From: Brevibacterium album DSM 18261
GTDB lineage: Bacteria > Actinomycetota > Actinomycetes > Actinomycetales > Brevibacteriaceae
Reading direction: 5' to 3'
Assembly (NCBI RefSeq): GCF_000426445.1
Contig: NZ_AUFJ01000015.1
Coordinates: 146,136 to 210,135 of the forward strand
DNA length: 64,000 nt
Part shown: positions 32,656 through 42,967 of the stretch, piece after piece
How positions within the stretch are numbered: the stretch's first letter is position 1
How the letters are laid out: each line of letters begins with the position of its first letter
Position numbers and translations under genes: made by a program
Notes under the pieces: model-generated
What the model saw: only the letters and a program-made list of their open reading frames with translations
The model's database searches: none
Told to the model about the DNA's origin: nothing

Positions 32656-34770
32656 TCAGCGCAGGGCGCCGGCCGAGGCATCCCAGAGCCGGGCGGCGAA
32701 GCTGCGGAGGTCTCCGAGGATCCCCGCCGAGGCGCTGCGATCCCTCGCAGAGGCGTCTCCGGCCGGACCCGCGTCTGCACCCGCCGCGGCACTGCTCACC
32801 GAGGCGCTGCTCGCCGTGGTCGAGCTCTGTGGGGCGCTGCTCGCTGCGGCACCGCCCGCCGGGCGGTGTGCGGCCTCCCCGTCCACGGAGCTGTCGCGCA
32901 GGCCGCCTCCCCAGCCCCGGTCGCGTTCCCAGTCCTGGTTGTCCGCGTCCTCGTCATCGCCGGGGTTCGGGATGGGCAGCGGGCCGCCCGTGAAGTCGTC
33001 CGTGGGCCCCTCGGTGGGCTCCTGCGTGGGCGCGGCCCTCGCGACGCGGATGGTGACGGTGGAGTGCTGGTCCACCCTGGTGCCCGCGCTGGCGTTCTGC
33101 TCGAAGACCTGGTCCGCCGGCTGGTCGTTGGTCTCGACGTCCTGCACGGTGCAGGAGAGCTTGTAGTCGTCGCTCTCGAGGGTCTCGCATGCCTCGGTCT
33201 CGCTCATTCCCGTGACGTCAGGGACGGCGATCCGGCCGGAGGAGATCACGAGGTCCACATTCGAGTCCCGAGCCACGCTCGTCCCGGCTGCGGGCCGCGT
33301 CTCCATGACCTGCCCCGCAGGGACGTCGGGCGAGTCCTCTTCGATGTTGGACCCGGCCGTGAGCCCCGCGTCCCCGATCGTCTGCCGGGCGAGGGACTCC
33401 GTGTCCCCTTCGACATCGGGCACCTCGACGGAGTCCGGGCCGGTGGAGACGAGCATCGTGATCCTGTCGCCCTCGGAGACCTGGGCGCCGGCCTCGGGGT
33501 CCGTGCTCACCACATTGCCCTCGTCGATCTCGTCATCGGGGGCCTCATCGCGGCCCACCACGAGCCCCAGGTCCTCGAGATACGCCTCGGCCTCGTTGGC
33601 CTCCACATCGCGCATGTCCTCGAGGGCGAAGGTGACGACCTCCGGCTCCCGGTTCATGTTGTAGATCCACAGGCCCAAGCCTGCGAGGACGATCGCGAGG
33701 AGGGAGGCGCCCACCCAGATCCAGGTCTTGGACTTCTTCTTCTCCTCCTGCTCGTCCTCGATCTGGCCGAGCATCTCCGTGTGCGGCCCCACGACAGGCT
33801 GCGAGCCGGTGGGCGGCGGAGCGGCGGCGAAGGCCTGGGTGGGCTCGGCGCCCCACGGTGCGGCGGCCGCTGCGCCCATGAGCTGGGTGGCATCGGCATC
33901 GCCGTCGAGGCTCAGCGGCCGGCCGTCGCGAGCGGCGAGCGAGTCCTCGCGGAAGGTGTGCGCGTCCTGGTACCGCTCGCCGCGGTCCTTCGTGAGCGCG
34001 TGGAGCACGAGGCGGTCCACATCGCGCGGGATGCTCGGCACCAGCGAGGACGGAGGCGCGGGCTGCTCGCCCACATGCTGGTAGGCGACCGCGAGCTGCG
34101 ATTCGCCCACGAACGGGGGACGGCCCGTGAGCAGCTCGTAGAGCAGGCAGCCCGTCGAGTAGAGGTCCGAGCGCGCATCGACGACCTCGCCGCGCGCCTG
34201 CTCGGGGGACAGGTACTGGGCGGTGCCCACGACCGACTGCGTCTGCGTGAGCGAGCCCGTGTCCTCGAGCGCGCGGGCGATCCCGAAGTCCATCACCTTG
34301 ATGTCGCCCTCGGGTGTGAGCATCACATTGGCGGGCTTGATGTCGCGGTGCACGATCCCGTGGCGGTGGCTGTACTCGAGCGGTGCGAGCACGCCCGCGG
34401 CGACGTCGAGCGCTTCGGTCACGCTCAGCGGTCCGTGCTCGGACAGCACCTGGCGCAGCGTCTGCCCCTCGACGTACTCCATGACGATGAAGGGCACCGT
34501 GATCTCGCTGCCGCCGGTCTCCGTGTACCGCTCCTCGCCGGAGTCGTAGACGGCGACGATGCCGGGGTGGTTGAGGGACGCCGCGGACTTCGCCTCGCGC
34601 TCCAGCCGGGTGTGGAAGCTGGGGTCGCGCGCCAGGTCCGAGCGGAGCAGCTTGATCGCGACGCGACGGCCCAGGCGCGTGTCGACGCCCTCGTGGACCT
34701 CGGCCATCCCGCCCCGGCCGATGAGGCGCCTGACCTCATAGCGGTTGGACAGCAGACGGATGTCGCTCAT
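32656..34770 (-). CDS. pknB: PASTA-domain serine/threonine protein kinase PknB
   Basis: A 704-residue membrane kinase. The kinase domain spans about 1-275: P-loop IGRGGMAEV, Lys40 in VAIKLL, HRDIKPANV (Asp143), DFG at 161-163 and activation loop TQTQSVVGTAQYLSPEQ. A juxtamembrane region leads to the helix WIWVGASLLAIVLAGLGLWIY (about 350-370), then three extracellular PASTA repeats (about 378-580) and a long Ser/Ala-rich tail of 120 residues that is unusual. PASTA domains bind muropeptides or lipid II and tune cell growth. It is the last gene of the fhaA-to-pknB block, separated from pknA by 238 bases. Confidence 0.93.
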   Translation of the reverse strand: MSDIRLLSNRYEVRRLIGRGGMAEVHEGVDTRLGRRVAIKLLRSDLARDPSFHTRLEREAKSAASLNHPGIVAVYDSGEERYTETGGSEITVPFIVMEYVEGQTLRQVLSEHGPLSVTEALDVAAGVLAPLEYSHRHGIVHRDIKPANVMLTPEGDIKVMDFGIARALEDTGSLTQTQSVVGTAQYLSPEQARGEVVDARSDLYSTGCLLYELLTGRPPFVGESQLAVAYQHVGEQPAPPSSLVPSIPRDVDRLVLHALTKDRGERYQDAHTFREDSLAARDGRPLSLDGDADATQLMGAAAAAPWGAEPTQAFAAAPPPTGSQPVVGPHTEMLGQIEDEQEEKKKSKTWIWVGASLLAIVLAGLGLWIYNMNREPEVVTFALEDMRDVEANEAEAYLEDLGLVVGRDEAPDDEIDEGNVVSTDPEAGAQVSEGDRITMLVSTGPDSVEVPDVEGDTESLARQTIGDAGLTAGSNIEEDSPDVPAGQVMETRPAAGTSVARDSNVDLVISSGRIAVPDVTGMSETEACETLESDDYKLSCTVQDVETNDQPADQVFEQNASAGTRVDQHSTVTIRVARAAPTQEPTEGPTDDFTGGPLPIPNPGDDEDADNQDWERDRGWGGGLRDSSVDGEAAHRPAGGAAASSAPQSSTTASSASVSSAAAGADAGPAGDASARDRSASAGILGDLRSFAARLWDASAGALR

Positions 34771-35008
34771 CGGGGACCTCCCAGAGCGGCGGAACCGCTC
34801 ATCGGTGCAGAGTGCGTGTGGAAATCGGTGTGCGGCGGCGGGATGGTGCTCGCGGGCGCGGGCTGTCGCCTGGATGCGGGCGGGGCGGAAGCGGTCGTGC
34901 GCTCGGGTGCGGGGCGGCCCCTGTCGGGGCGGGCAGATGCGCGCCTGCGCTCAGATGCATGCCGGTCCGGGACGAGGTCCCGCCGAGGCACTCGCCGGAC
35001 GGGTGCGG

Positions 35009-36733
35009 TCATTCGCCGCCTCCGAAGCCGGTGCCGCCCTGGCCCTCGGTGCCGGAGCCTTCGCCCGAATCGCCGCCCTCGCCCTGCTCGCCGCCGGGTT
35101 CTTCGCCGGAACCGGAGTCCTCACCGTCGTTCCCGCCGCCGGAGCCACCGCCGCCGTTGTTGCCGGGACCGCCTCCGTTATTGCCCGAGCCGCCTCCGTT
35201 ATTGCCACCCGAGCCGGAACCGCCGCCGTTGTTCCCGGAGCCCGAACCGCTGCCCGAGCCCTCGCCGCTGCCGGAACCGGAGCCCTCGCCTGAGCCGCTG
35301 CCGGAACCGCCGTCAGAGCCGCTTCCGGAGCCCGAACCGGACGAGATCTCCAGGGTGACGGTCTCACCCTCGGCGAACTCGTACCCGTTGTTGCCCTCGC
35401 GCACATCGGCCACGGTGCCCTCGGTCCGCTCGGACTCGACGCTGACGGTGCGCACCTCGAGGCCCAGCTGCTCCAGGTTGCTCGTGGCGCTGGCCTCGGA
35501 CAGCCCGATGTAGTCGGAGGGGCTGATCGTGATCGTCTGCGGCTCCTCCGTGGTCTGGGCGGTGGGCGTGCCGGTCTCCTCCGGCTCCGCCTCGGCGCCG
35601 CCCCCTCCGAGGAAGATAAAGAGCACCCAGGCCAGGCCTGCCAGCACGAGCACGATGAGGATGCCGATGGTCCACTTCATGCCGGTGCTCATGGCGCCGG
35701 CGTCCTTCTCGTCCTCGGCGAGCTCCTCGCCGGCCTGCTGCTGGACGGGCAGGGCCCGGGTGTCCCCGGACGGTTCGGGCGCGGCCTGTGCCTGGTGAGG
35801 CGCCATGACGCGCGTGGCCGCCGTCTCCGGCTGGCTGAAGACGCGGGTCACGGCCTCGGAGGCCGAGGCCGCCTGTCCTGTCATCTGCGGGACCGCGGTC
35901 TCCGCACCGGCGATGTCACCTGCGATGAGGCAGCGTGCGGCCTGTGCGAGCGCAGCCCCGGAGGGCGGACGCTCGTCCGGCTTCTTCCGCAGCAGCGAGT
36001 CCACGAGCCTGCGCACCGGCTCGGAGACCGTCTCCGGCAGCTCGGGCGCGGGCTTGTTCACCTGGGCGATCGCGATCGCGACCTGCGAGTCCCCCGTGAA
36101 GGGGCGCTGACCGGCCAGCGCCTCGTACATGATGATGCCGAGCGAGTAGAGGTCGGACTTGGGCGTGGAGCCCTTGCCGGTGGCCTGCTCCGGTGCGAGG
36201 TACTGCGCCGTGCCCATGACCTGGCCGGTCTTGGTCAGCGGCGCCTGGTCGGCCACGCGCGCGATCCCGAAGTCCGTGATCTTCGCTCGGAAGTCCGGGG
36301 TGATGAGGATGTTGCCGGGCTTGATGTCGCGGTGGACCACGCCGGCGCGGTGGGCGGCGTCGAGGGCCTGCGCCGTCTGCGCGGCGAGTTCGAGAACGTC
36401 GTGCTCCGGCAGCATGCGGTTGCGGTCGATGAGCGCGGAGAGCGGCTCGCCGGGCACGTACTCCATGACGAGGTACGGCGAGCCCGTCTCCTCGCCGTAG
36501 TCGTACACCGCGGCGATGCCGGGATCCGAGACGGCGCCCATGCTGCGCGCCTCGGCGCGGAAGCGGGCGAGGAAGCCCTGATCCGTGAGGTACTCCTCCT
36601 TGAGGATCTTGGCAGCCACCTCGCGGTCGATGACGCTGTCGCGGCCGCGCCACACCTCGCCCATGCCCCCCACGGCGATGCGTGAGGTGAGCTCGTACCT
36701 GTTGCCTAAGACCGTGCCGGGCTGGGGCCTCAT
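35009..36733 (-). CDS. pknA: Serine/threonine protein kinase PknA-like, one PASTA domain and Gly/Ser tail
   Basis: 574 residues from the ATG at 36733 that overlaps the pbpA stop (ATGA). Kinase domain 12-270: [11 protein letters not shown], Lys42, HRDIKPGN (Asp136), DFG 154-156, [15 protein letters not shown]. Membrane helix about 354-375, then a single PASTA-like domain ([21 protein letters not shown] and onward, 400-465). The last 110 residues are almost only Gly, Ser, Asn, Asp and Glu. Most PknA proteins lack a PASTA domain and this tail. The long open reading frame upstream of 36733 is a shadow of pbpA. Confidence 0.9.
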   Translation of the reverse strand: MRPQPGTVLGNRYELTSRIAVGGMGEVWRGRDSVIDREVAAKILKEEYLTDQGFLARFRAEARSMGAVSDPGIAAVYDYGEETGSPYLVMEYVPGEPLSALIDRNRMLPEHDVLELAAQTAQALDAAHRAGVVHRDIKPGNILITPDFRAKITDFGIARVADQAPLTKTGQVMGTAQYLAPEQATGKGSTPKSDLYSLGIIMYEALAGQRPFTGDSQVAIAIAQVNKPAPELPETVSEPVRRLVDSLLRKKPDERPPSGAALAQAARCLIAGDIAGAETAVPQMTGQAASASEAVTRVFSQPETAATRVMAPHQAQAAPEPSGDTRALPVQQQAGEELAEDEKDAGAMSTGMKWTIGILIVLVLAGLAWVLFIFLGGGGAEAEPEETGTPTAQTTEEPQTITISPSDYIGLSEASATSNLEQLGLEVRTVSVESERTEGTVADVREGNNGYEFAEGETVTLEISSGSGSGSGSDGGSGSGSGEGSGSGSGEGSGSGSGSGNNGGGSGSGGNNGGGSGNNGGGPGNNGGGGSGGGNDGEDSGSGEEPGGEQGEGGDSGEGSGTEGQGGTGFGGGE

Positions 36734-38199
36734 TCGCTGATCACCGCTTCCATGACCGATTTCGCAATGGGCCCGGCGACGCGGGCTCCTGACGCTTCGC
36801 TGCCGGCGTTGCCGCCGTTCTCCACCACGACGGCGACGGCGACCTGCGGGTCGTCGGCCGGGGCGAATGCCGTGAACCACGCGTGCGGGGCAGCGCCCTC
36901 GGCGTGCTGGGCGGTGCCGGTCTTGGCACCCACGTCCACACCGGGGATCTGCGCGACCGTGCCGGTGCCGCTCCGGACCTGTTCGACCATCATCTCCTGC
37001 AGCTGCTGCGCGTTCTCGGAGCTGAGCGCGCGGGAGAACTCGCGCGGGCTCGACTCGTGGATGGTGTCCAGCGTGCGGGAGTTGCGCACGTTGTCGATGA
37101 GCTGCGGCTGCATGACGACGCCGTCGTTGGCGACCCCCGAGGCGACCATCGCCATCTGCAGCGGGGTGGCCCGCACCTCGAACTGCCCGAGGGCGGACTG
37201 GGCGGTCTGCGGGGCATCGGCCTCGGCGGGGAAGGAGGACGGCGTGACCCGCAGCGGGATGTCGAGGTCCTGGCCGAAGCCGAACTTCCGCGCCTGCTCG
37301 TCCAGGGCGTCCGCGCCCAGGTCCATGCCGAGCTGGGCGAAGGAGGTGTTGCACGAGACGACGAGGGAGTGCTCGAGCGTGGCCGTCTGCCCGTTGCCGC
37401 ACGAGGCTCCGCCCGCGTTGCGGATCGTCGCGCTGGTCTGCGGCAGATCGAGCTCGTCCGGGGCGCTCAGCTCCGAGTCCTTCGTGTAGTCGCCGGACTC
37501 GAGCGCCGCGGCGGCCGTGATGACCTTGAAGGTGGAGCCGGGCGGATAGAGGTTGCCGCCGATCGCGCGGTTGAACCCGGGGTTCGCCTCGTTCCCGATG
37601 AGATCGTCATAGGCGGTCTGCGCCTGCTCCGAATCATGCGAGGCCAGCGCGTTGGGGTCCCAGCCGGGGGTCGAGACCATCGCGAGGATCTCGCCGGTCT
37701 GCGGGTTGACCGCGGCGACGGCACCGTGCTGGCCGCCCAGGCCCTCCCATGCGGCCCGCTGCGCCTCGGGATCGATCGTGAGCTCCACGGCCGCGCCCAC
37801 GGGCTCCTCGCCGGTGAGGGCCGAGCGGATGCGGTCGTAGAAGAGCGCGTCGTCCGTGCCGGAGAGCATGCCGTTCTGCGCGCGCTCGAGGCCGCTGCTG
37901 CCGGAGGTGATCGAGAAGTAGCCGGTGAGCGCGGCGTACTGCTCCGCCGGCATCCCCTCGGCGCCGTACGTGCGCTGGAACCTGTAGCTGTCGTCGGAGG
38001 GCACCGAGTACGCGATGGGCGTGCCGTCGACGAGGATGGGGCCGCGCTCGCGGGTGAGCTCGGCGTAGAACGAGCGCGAGTTGAGCGGGTTCTCGTTGAG
38101 CGAGGGCGCGGCGAAGAACTGCACATAGCTCGTGGAGCCGAACAGCAGGGCGAACATCACGAGGCCCACGAGCGCCACATGGCGAAGGGGTTTCCTCAT
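36730..38199 (-). CDS. pbpA: Penicillin-binding protein PbpA (class B transpeptidase)
   Basis: A 489-residue peptidoglycan transpeptidase. An N-terminal membrane anchor ([20 protein letters not shown]) is followed by the dimerisation domain and the transpeptidase domain with all three motifs: SxxK as GSTFK (Ser222, Lys225), SxN as SCN (282-284) and KTG (426-428). It cross-links septal or elongation peptidoglycan together with the adjacent RodA. It is coupled on both sides by 4-base overlaps (with rodA upstream and pknA downstream). Confidence 0.94.
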   Translation of the reverse strand: MRKPLRHVALVGLVMFALLFGSTSYVQFFAAPSLNENPLNSRSFYAELTRERGPILVDGTPIAYSVPSDDSYRFQRTYGAEGMPAEQYAALTGYFSITSGSSGLERAQNGMLSGTDDALFYDRIRSALTGEEPVGAAVELTIDPEAQRAAWEGLGGQHGAVAAVNPQTGEILAMVSTPGWDPNALASHDSEQAQTAYDDLIGNEANPGFNRAIGGNLYPPGSTFKVITAAAALESGDYTKDSELSAPDELDLPQTSATIRNAGGASCGNGQTATLEHSLVVSCNTSFAQLGMDLGADALDEQARKFGFGQDLDIPLRVTPSSFPAEADAPQTAQSALGQFEVRATPLQMAMVASGVANDGVVMQPQLIDNVRNSRTLDTIHESSPREFSRALSSENAQQLQEMMVEQVRSGTGTVAQIPGVDVGAKTGTAQHAEGAAPHAWFTAFAPADDPQVAVAVVVENGGNAGSEASGARVAGPIAKSVMEAVISE

Positions 38200-39845
38200 C
38201 GCGTGCCTCCGTTCCGTCTGTCGTCGTGGTCGTCCCGCATGTCCCTCAGCGCGGGGCGGACCTGCGTGGGTGCGTCATCGGCGTGTCCGGTGCCGGTTCC
38301 CGCGGCGCCGGTTCCCACAGCATCGGTCCCGCCGATGCGCGGGCGGGCCTCGGTGGGCGCATCGTCGCCGGCCACGGGGGCGGGCCGCGCCGGGACGCCG
38401 GCCGCGGAGCCGTGATCACCGCCGGCTGACGCGGGGGCCTCTTCGCGGTCGAGGTCGTCGGACACGAGGCTGAGCACTCCCGTGCGGAACTCCTCCTGCG
38501 GCCGGCGGGCGGAATCGGAGATGCGCAGGAGGAGCCCGATGATGATCCAGTTCGCGACGAGCGAGCTGCCGCCGTGGGCCATGAACGGGGTCGTGAGGCC
38601 GGTGAGCGGGATGAGGCGGGTGACGCCGCCGATCACGATGAAGCACTGGAGCCCGATCGTGAAGGTGATGCCCGCGGCGAACAGCGTGCCGAAGCCGTCG
38701 CGCGTGCGCTCGGCGATCTTCATGCCGCGGGCGAAGAGCAGCACGTAGAGCATGAGGAGGGCGAAGACGCCGATCAGGCCCAGCTCCTCGCCGAGGGAGG
38801 CGATGATGAAGTCCGATTCCGCATAGGGGACCACCTGCGGGCGGCCCTGTCCGAGGCCCTTGCCCAGCAGGCCCCCGTCGGCCATGCCGAACAGACCCTG
38901 GACCAGCTGGTAGGACCCGCCCGGAGTGCGGTTGTACTCCTCAGGGGTGAGCGCGTTGAGCCAGCCGTCGACGCGCTGACCCACATGGGAGAAGATCTGA
39001 GAGGCGATGAAGGCGCCCACCGCGAACAGGCCCAGGCCCAGGAAGATCCAGGTCTTCTTCGCGGTGGCGACGTAGAGCATCGCGACGAACATGCCGAAGA
39101 ACAGCAGCGAGGTGCCCAGATCGCGCTCGAAGACGAGGATGCCCACGCTCGCCACCCAGGCGATGAAGATGGGGCCCATGTCGCGCAGGCGCGGGAAGCG
39201 GATGCCGAGGATCTTCGGCCCCGCGAGCACCAGCTGGTCGCGGAAGCTCACGAGGTAGCCGGCGAAGAAGAGCGCGAGCAGGATCTTCGCGATCTCGCCG
39301 GGCTGGAACGACATGCCGCCCAGGCGGATCCAGATGCGGGCGCCGTTGATCTCCGCGCCGAGGCCCGGGATGAGGGGCAGGAGCAGGAAGACGATCGCAG
39401 CGAGCCCGCATGTGTAGGTGTAGCGGCGCAGCAGCCGGTGGTCGCGGAGGAGCACGAGGACGAGGCCGGCGAGGATCGTGCCCAGCGTCATCCAGATGAG
39501 CTGGGAGTTCGCGGCGGTGTTGTCCTTGGCGAGGTCGATGCGGTAGATCATCGCCAGTCCCACGCCGTTGAGCAGCACCGCGATGGGGACGAGGACGGGG
39601 TCGGCATAGGAGGCCCGCCACCACACGACGGCGTGGAGGGCGAGGCCCAGCGCGGCGAGCCAGGCGGCGTAGGAGTAGGCGTTGGCGGGCACCTCGCCCT
39701 CCGCGCCCATGCCGGTGAGGACATAGGCGCCGGCGGAGATCGCGACGGCCAGGAGGATGAGGAACAGCTCCGTGAACCGGTCCCGGGTGCGCCGGCGGGC
39801 GGTGGTGGGTGCGGTCTGCGATGCGTGCTCAGGCGCCAGGGTCAT
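38196..39845 (-). CDS. rodA: RodA/FtsW SEDS glycosyltransferase
   Basis: 549 residues, about ten to twelve membrane helices. SEDS motifs: GARIWIRLGGMSFQPGEIAK, GILVFERDLGTSLLFFGMFVAMLYVA, the long extracellular loop with SYQLVQGLFGMADGGLLGKGLGQG, and IPLTGLTTPFMAHGGSSLVANW. It polymerises lipid II into glycan strands. A cytoplasmic C-terminal tail of about 95 residues is Ala/Gly/Asp-rich with two DDAPT motifs, APTEARPRIGG and APTQVRPAL, whose Thr residues could be kinase targets (inference). Start and stop both overlap their neighbours by 4 bases. Confidence 0.93.
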   Translation of the reverse strand: MTLAPEHASQTAPTTARRRTRDRFTELFLILLAVAISAGAYVLTGMGAEGEVPANAYSYAAWLAALGLALHAVVWWRASYADPVLVPIAVLLNGVGLAMIYRIDLAKDNTAANSQLIWMTLGTILAGLVLVLLRDHRLLRRYTYTCGLAAIVFLLLPLIPGLGAEINGARIWIRLGGMSFQPGEIAKILLALFFAGYLVSFRDQLVLAGPKILGIRFPRLRDMGPIFIAWVASVGILVFERDLGTSLLFFGMFVAMLYVATAKKTWIFLGLGLFAVGAFIASQIFSHVGQRVDGWLNALTPEEYNRTPGGSYQLVQGLFGMADGGLLGKGLGQGRPQVVPYAESDFIIASLGEELGLIGVFALLMLYVLLFARGMKIAERTRDGFGTLFAAGITFTIGLQCFIVIGGVTRLIPLTGLTTPFMAHGGSSLVANWIIIGLLLRISDSARRPQEEFRTGVLSLVSDDLDREEAPASAGGDHGSAAGVPARPAPVAGDDAPTEARPRIGGTDAVGTGAAGTGTGHADDAPTQVRPALRDMRDDHDDRRNGGTR

Positions 39846-41602
39846 CGGGTGGCACCCCCGTCTTCCAGCGGCGAGAGGGAGGAATCGGCCGAGGACTCGT
39901 CCGTGACGCCTCCCTGCACCGCACCGCCCTGTGCGGGCGAGGGGGAGGGGGCGGGATCCTGGGCGTCCTCGCCGGAGGTCTGGCCCTCCATCGACTGGGC
40001 GTTCCGCTCCGCCTCCGCGCGGAGGGTCTCCACGACCGCGAGTGCGGCCTCGCGCGAATCGGCGGGGATCGTCGCCTCGAGGCGCTGCTGGGAGAATGTG
40101 GACAGCTCCGTGACGGAGACCTCCGTCTCCTCGGTGAGGCTCGAGAGCTCGATGGGCCCGAGCGTCTGGGGCAGGCCCTGGTAGACGGCCACGGTGCCCT
40201 CGGACTCGGTGACGTAGTACTGCGACTGGACATAGCGCCAGCCGAGGAAGCCGGCCGCGATCAGGCCCAGCACCACGACGAGCGCGATGACGAGGCCTGC
40301 GATGCGCCGGCGGGGGCGCTCGGTCTCCTCGCCCCAGTCGGCGAGGTCGTCGTCGAGGTCCTCGGCGCTCCTGCGCCGCCGGCGTGCGGCGCGGCGCTCC
40401 GCCCGGGACTGTGCGGCGGGTGCAGTGCCCGAGGCATCGGCATCGCGGCCGATCGCATCCGCCGGATCCTCGGAGGCCGCCGGACCGGCGTCCTCCCGCG
40501 CCGGCGCCGCCTCCGCGGGCTGTCCGGCTGCGGCCTCGGCGGCGTAGACGTCCGCCCGGGCGGAGGGGTCGAGCTCGAGCGTGCGCTGCTCGCCGTCGGC
40601 GGGTGCGGCGGCTCCTGCCGTGGTGCCCGCTGCGACCTGGTGCGCCTCGAGCGGCTGGGTGCTGATGTCCTCGACCGGCACCTCGGCCGTGGGGAGGTCG
40701 TGGCTCTCGTCGAGGATGACGTCGTACTGGCCGGTGTCGACATCGGATTCGTGAGCGGAGGCGCCCCCGATGAGCGCGTACGCGGGGTTGAGGCGGATGC
40801 TGCCCACGGCCTCGCCGAAGTCGTCGATGTCCACATCGTCCTCGGGGTCGAGGACATCGCCCACGACCACCGTCACGTTGTCCGCGCCGCCGCCTGCCAG
40901 GGCCAGCTCGATGAGCTTCTCGCAGCATTCGCCGGGGTCCTCGATGGAGGCCAGCGCCTCGTGGATGTCCTCGAGGCTCGCGAAGCCGGTGAGGCCGTCG
41001 GAGCAGAGCATCCAGCGATCGCCGGGGATCGCCTCGTGGAAGGACATGTCGAGCTCGGGGGCCGCGCCCACATCGCCGAGCACCCGCATGACGACGCTCC
41101 GCTGGGGGTGGGTCTCGGCCTCCTCGGGGGTGATGCGGCCCTCGTCCACGAGCATCTGCACGAAGGTGTGGTCGTGCGTGACCTGCTTGAGTTCGCCCTT
41201 GTGCATGACGAAGGCGCGCGAGTCGCCGATGTGCGCGAGCGCGAGCCGGTCCCCGGTCTGGAGGAGCGCGGAGACGGTGGTGCCCATGCCTGCGAGCTCG
41301 GGCCGCTCCTGCACGGCGCGGATGATCTGGGCATTCGCGGCGAGCACCGCATCGCGGAGGGTCTCGAGGTCGTCGCCCGTGAAGTCCGGTTCGTCCAGGA
41401 AGGTGAGCCGGGAGACGGTGATGGCGCTTGCGACGTCACCGCCGGCGTGGCCGCCCATGCCGTCGGCGATCAGCAGGAAGTGCGCGCCCGCATAGCCCGA
41501 ATCCTGGTTGTTCTTGCGGACCAGGCCCGTGTCCGAGCGCGCGGCGAAGCGGAACGCGGGCGCCTTGGGGCCGGTGCGGGAGGCGGGCTGCGGGGCGGTC
41601 AC
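39842..41602 (-). CDS. pstP: PP2C-family serine/threonine phosphatase PstP
   Basis: A 586-residue membrane phosphatase. The PPM domain (about 15-245) has SDTGLVRKNNQDSGY, FLLIADGMGGHAGGDVAS (metal-binding Asp and Gly), ALAHIGDSRAFV, CSDGLTGF and GGADNVTVVV. A long Ala/Asp-rich cytoplasmic linker precedes the helix RIAGLVIALVVVLGLIAAGFLGW and an extracellular domain of about 120 residues ending in a Ser/Pro-rich tail. It reverses phosphorylation by PknA and PknB. The GTG start overlaps the fhaB stop (GTGA). Confidence 0.93.
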   Translation of the reverse strand: MTAPQPASRTGPKAPAFRFAARSDTGLVRKNNQDSGYAGAHFLLIADGMGGHAGGDVASAITVSRLTFLDEPDFTGDDLETLRDAVLAANAQIIRAVQERPELAGMGTTVSALLQTGDRLALAHIGDSRAFVMHKGELKQVTHDHTFVQMLVDEGRITPEEAETHPQRSVVMRVLGDVGAAPELDMSFHEAIPGDRWMLCSDGLTGFASLEDIHEALASIEDPGECCEKLIELALAGGGADNVTVVVGDVLDPEDDVDIDDFGEAVGSIRLNPAYALIGGASAHESDVDTGQYDVILDESHDLPTAEVPVEDISTQPLEAHQVAAGTTAGAAAPADGEQRTLELDPSARADVYAAEAAAGQPAEAAPAREDAGPAASEDPADAIGRDADASGTAPAAQSRAERRAARRRRRSAEDLDDDLADWGEETERPRRRIAGLVIALVVVLGLIAAGFLGWRYVQSQYYVTESEGTVAVYQGLPQTLGPIELSSLTEETEVSVTELSTFSQQRLEATIPADSREAALAVVETLRAEAERNAQSMEGQTSGEDAQDPAPSPSPAQGGAVQGGVTDESSADSSLSPLEDGGATR

Positions 41603-42123
41603 GCGCGCAGCTCCATTGTCGTGCTGCCGATCGTGAATCGGCTGCCCGGGTCGAGGCGGACGGGGCCGGTGATGCGGGACCCGTGCACATAGGTGCCGTT
41701 GGTCGAGTTCGTGTCCTCGAGCACCCAGGATCCGGCCTGCGGGTAGACCCGGGCGTGGCGGGAGGAGGCGTAGTCGTCGTCGATGATGAGCCCGCAGTCC
41801 TCGGCTCTGCCGATCGTGAGCTGGCCTGTGCCCAGCATGAGGGACATCCCGGCCTGTGCGCCGGAGGTGAGCACGAGCGTGGGAGCCGGCCGGTGACCGC
41901 CGGACGGGGCTGCGTACCCGCCCGGCGGCTGCTGGGAGCCTGCGGACACGGCCGCGGCGACGGGCGCCTCGGCGGCGGCCCTGCCCTTCCGGCGTGCGCT
42001 GCGGTTCCGCGGGACGCGGGGCCCGAACAGGTCCTGGCGCAGCACTCCCGCGATGAGGAAGACGAAGAGCCAGAGCAGTCCGAACAGGGCGAACCGCAGC
42101 ACGGTGACGGTGAACTCACTCAC
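41599..42123 (-). CDS. fhaB: FHA-domain protein FhaB (FipA-like)
   Basis: 174 residues. An N-terminal membrane helix (VLRFALFGLLWLFVFLIAGVL) and a basic linker lead to an FHA domain: LTIGRAEDCGLIIDDDYASSRHARVY, then LEDTNSTNGTYVHGSRI. FHA domains bind phosphothreonine and link kinase signals to division and wall synthesis proteins. Its start lies 8 bases inside the fhaA end, and its stop overlaps pstP. Confidence 0.92.
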   Translation of the reverse strand: MSEFTVTVLRFALFGLLWLFVFLIAGVLRQDLFGPRVPRNRSARRKGRAAAEAPVAAAVSAGSQQPPGGYAAPSGGHRPAPTLVLTSGAQAGMSLMLGTGQLTIGRAEDCGLIIDDDYASSRHARVYPQAGSWVLEDTNSTNGTYVHGSRITGPVRLDPGSRFTIGSTTMELRA

Positions 42124-42967
42124 TGAAGGTGACCGCCTCGGAGTAGGTGACAGGGGTGTCTCCCGCGGTCAGCACCATGCCGTCGGACAGGGCGATCGAG
42201 GAGATGGGTCGGCCGTCCACGAGGGTGCCGTTGGTGGAGCCGAGGTCGGTCGCGGTCGCCCGTGAGCCGGAGACCGTGATCTCGAAGTGCCGGCGGGACA
42301 TGCCCGGATCGTCGATGACGACGTCGGCGCTGTTGGCGGAGCGGCCGAAGACCGTGGTGCCCTGCTGCAGCCGGTGCTCCCGGCCGTCCACCCACACGCT
42401 CGGAGCGGGCGCGGGGCGGGACGGGGCGCTGGGACGCACGGGGGGCGCGGCCGGCGGCTGCTGGATCGACTGGGAGCCGCTGGAGACGGTGTGCGGGCCG
42501 GAGTGGGCGGCATACTCCTCGAGCACCACGGGATGGGAGCGCGAGGGGGGATCGTAGCCGCCGCGGCTGGCGGGCTGGGCTGCGGGGGAGCCGTCGGGGC
42601 GGCGGGTGGCTGCGCGGACGCGGTACATGCCCGTGTCGAGGTCGTCGGCGATCTCGAAGGTCACGGAGACCGGGCCCACGAAGCTGTAGCCCTGCTCCAC
42701 CGCGTGCTCGCCCACCACCTGGCGCAGGTCCTGCCTGAGCTCGGCGGAGACCGGATCGAGGCGCTCGAAGTCCGCGTTCGACAGCTCCACGGCATAGGCG
42801 TTCGCCGTGAGCGTACGGCCCCGCGAGACCACGGCTGCGCGGTTGTCGGCCTCGCGCCGGATGGCCGAGGCGAGTTCGACGGGCTCGACCTGTGACCGGA
42901 AGGCCTTGGCGAACGCGCCGTTCACGACGCGGTCGATGCCCTTCTCGAAGCGGTCGAAGACTCCCAC
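42116..42967 (-). CDS. fhaA: FHA-domain protein FhaA (DUF3662 + FHA)
   Basis: 283 residues from the GTG at 42967 (MGVFDRFEKGIDRVVNGAFA), which has GGAGG upstream; an ATG at 42985 would add six residues without a ribosome site. Residues 1-125 are the DUF3662 domain that in mycobacteria docks other growth regulators; a Pro/Ser linker follows; the C-terminal FHA domain has TVFGRSANSADVVIDDPGMSRRHFEI and TDLGSTNGTLVDG. It is the first gene of the fhaA-to-pknA operon. The 600 bases upstream to tRNA-Leu hold a promoter region and a large palindrome but no convincing gene. Confidence 0.92.
   Translation of the reverse strand: MGVFDRFEKGIDRVVNGAFAKAFRSQVEPVELASAIRREADNRAAVVSRGRTLTANAYAVELSNADFERLDPVSAELRQDLRQVVGEHAVEQGYSFVGPVSVTFEIADDLDTGMYRVRAATRRPDGSPAAQPASRGGYDPPSRSHPVVLEEYAAHSGPHTVSSGSQSIQQPPAAPPVRPSAPSRPAPAPSVWVDGREHRLQQGTTVFGRSANSADVVIDDPGMSRRHFEITVSGSRATATDLGSTNGTLVDGRPISSIALSDGMVLTAGDTPVTYSEAVTFSE

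Noticed and set aside
32866..35358. Long plus-strand frame opposite pknB and pknA
   Set aside because: Arg/Val/Leu-rich translation typical of a high-GC shadow; the minus strand encodes clear kinases there.
34812..35513. Pro/Glu-rich plus-strand frame
   Set aside because: It is the complement of the Gly/Ser tail of the PknA-like kinase, with no start site or independent support.
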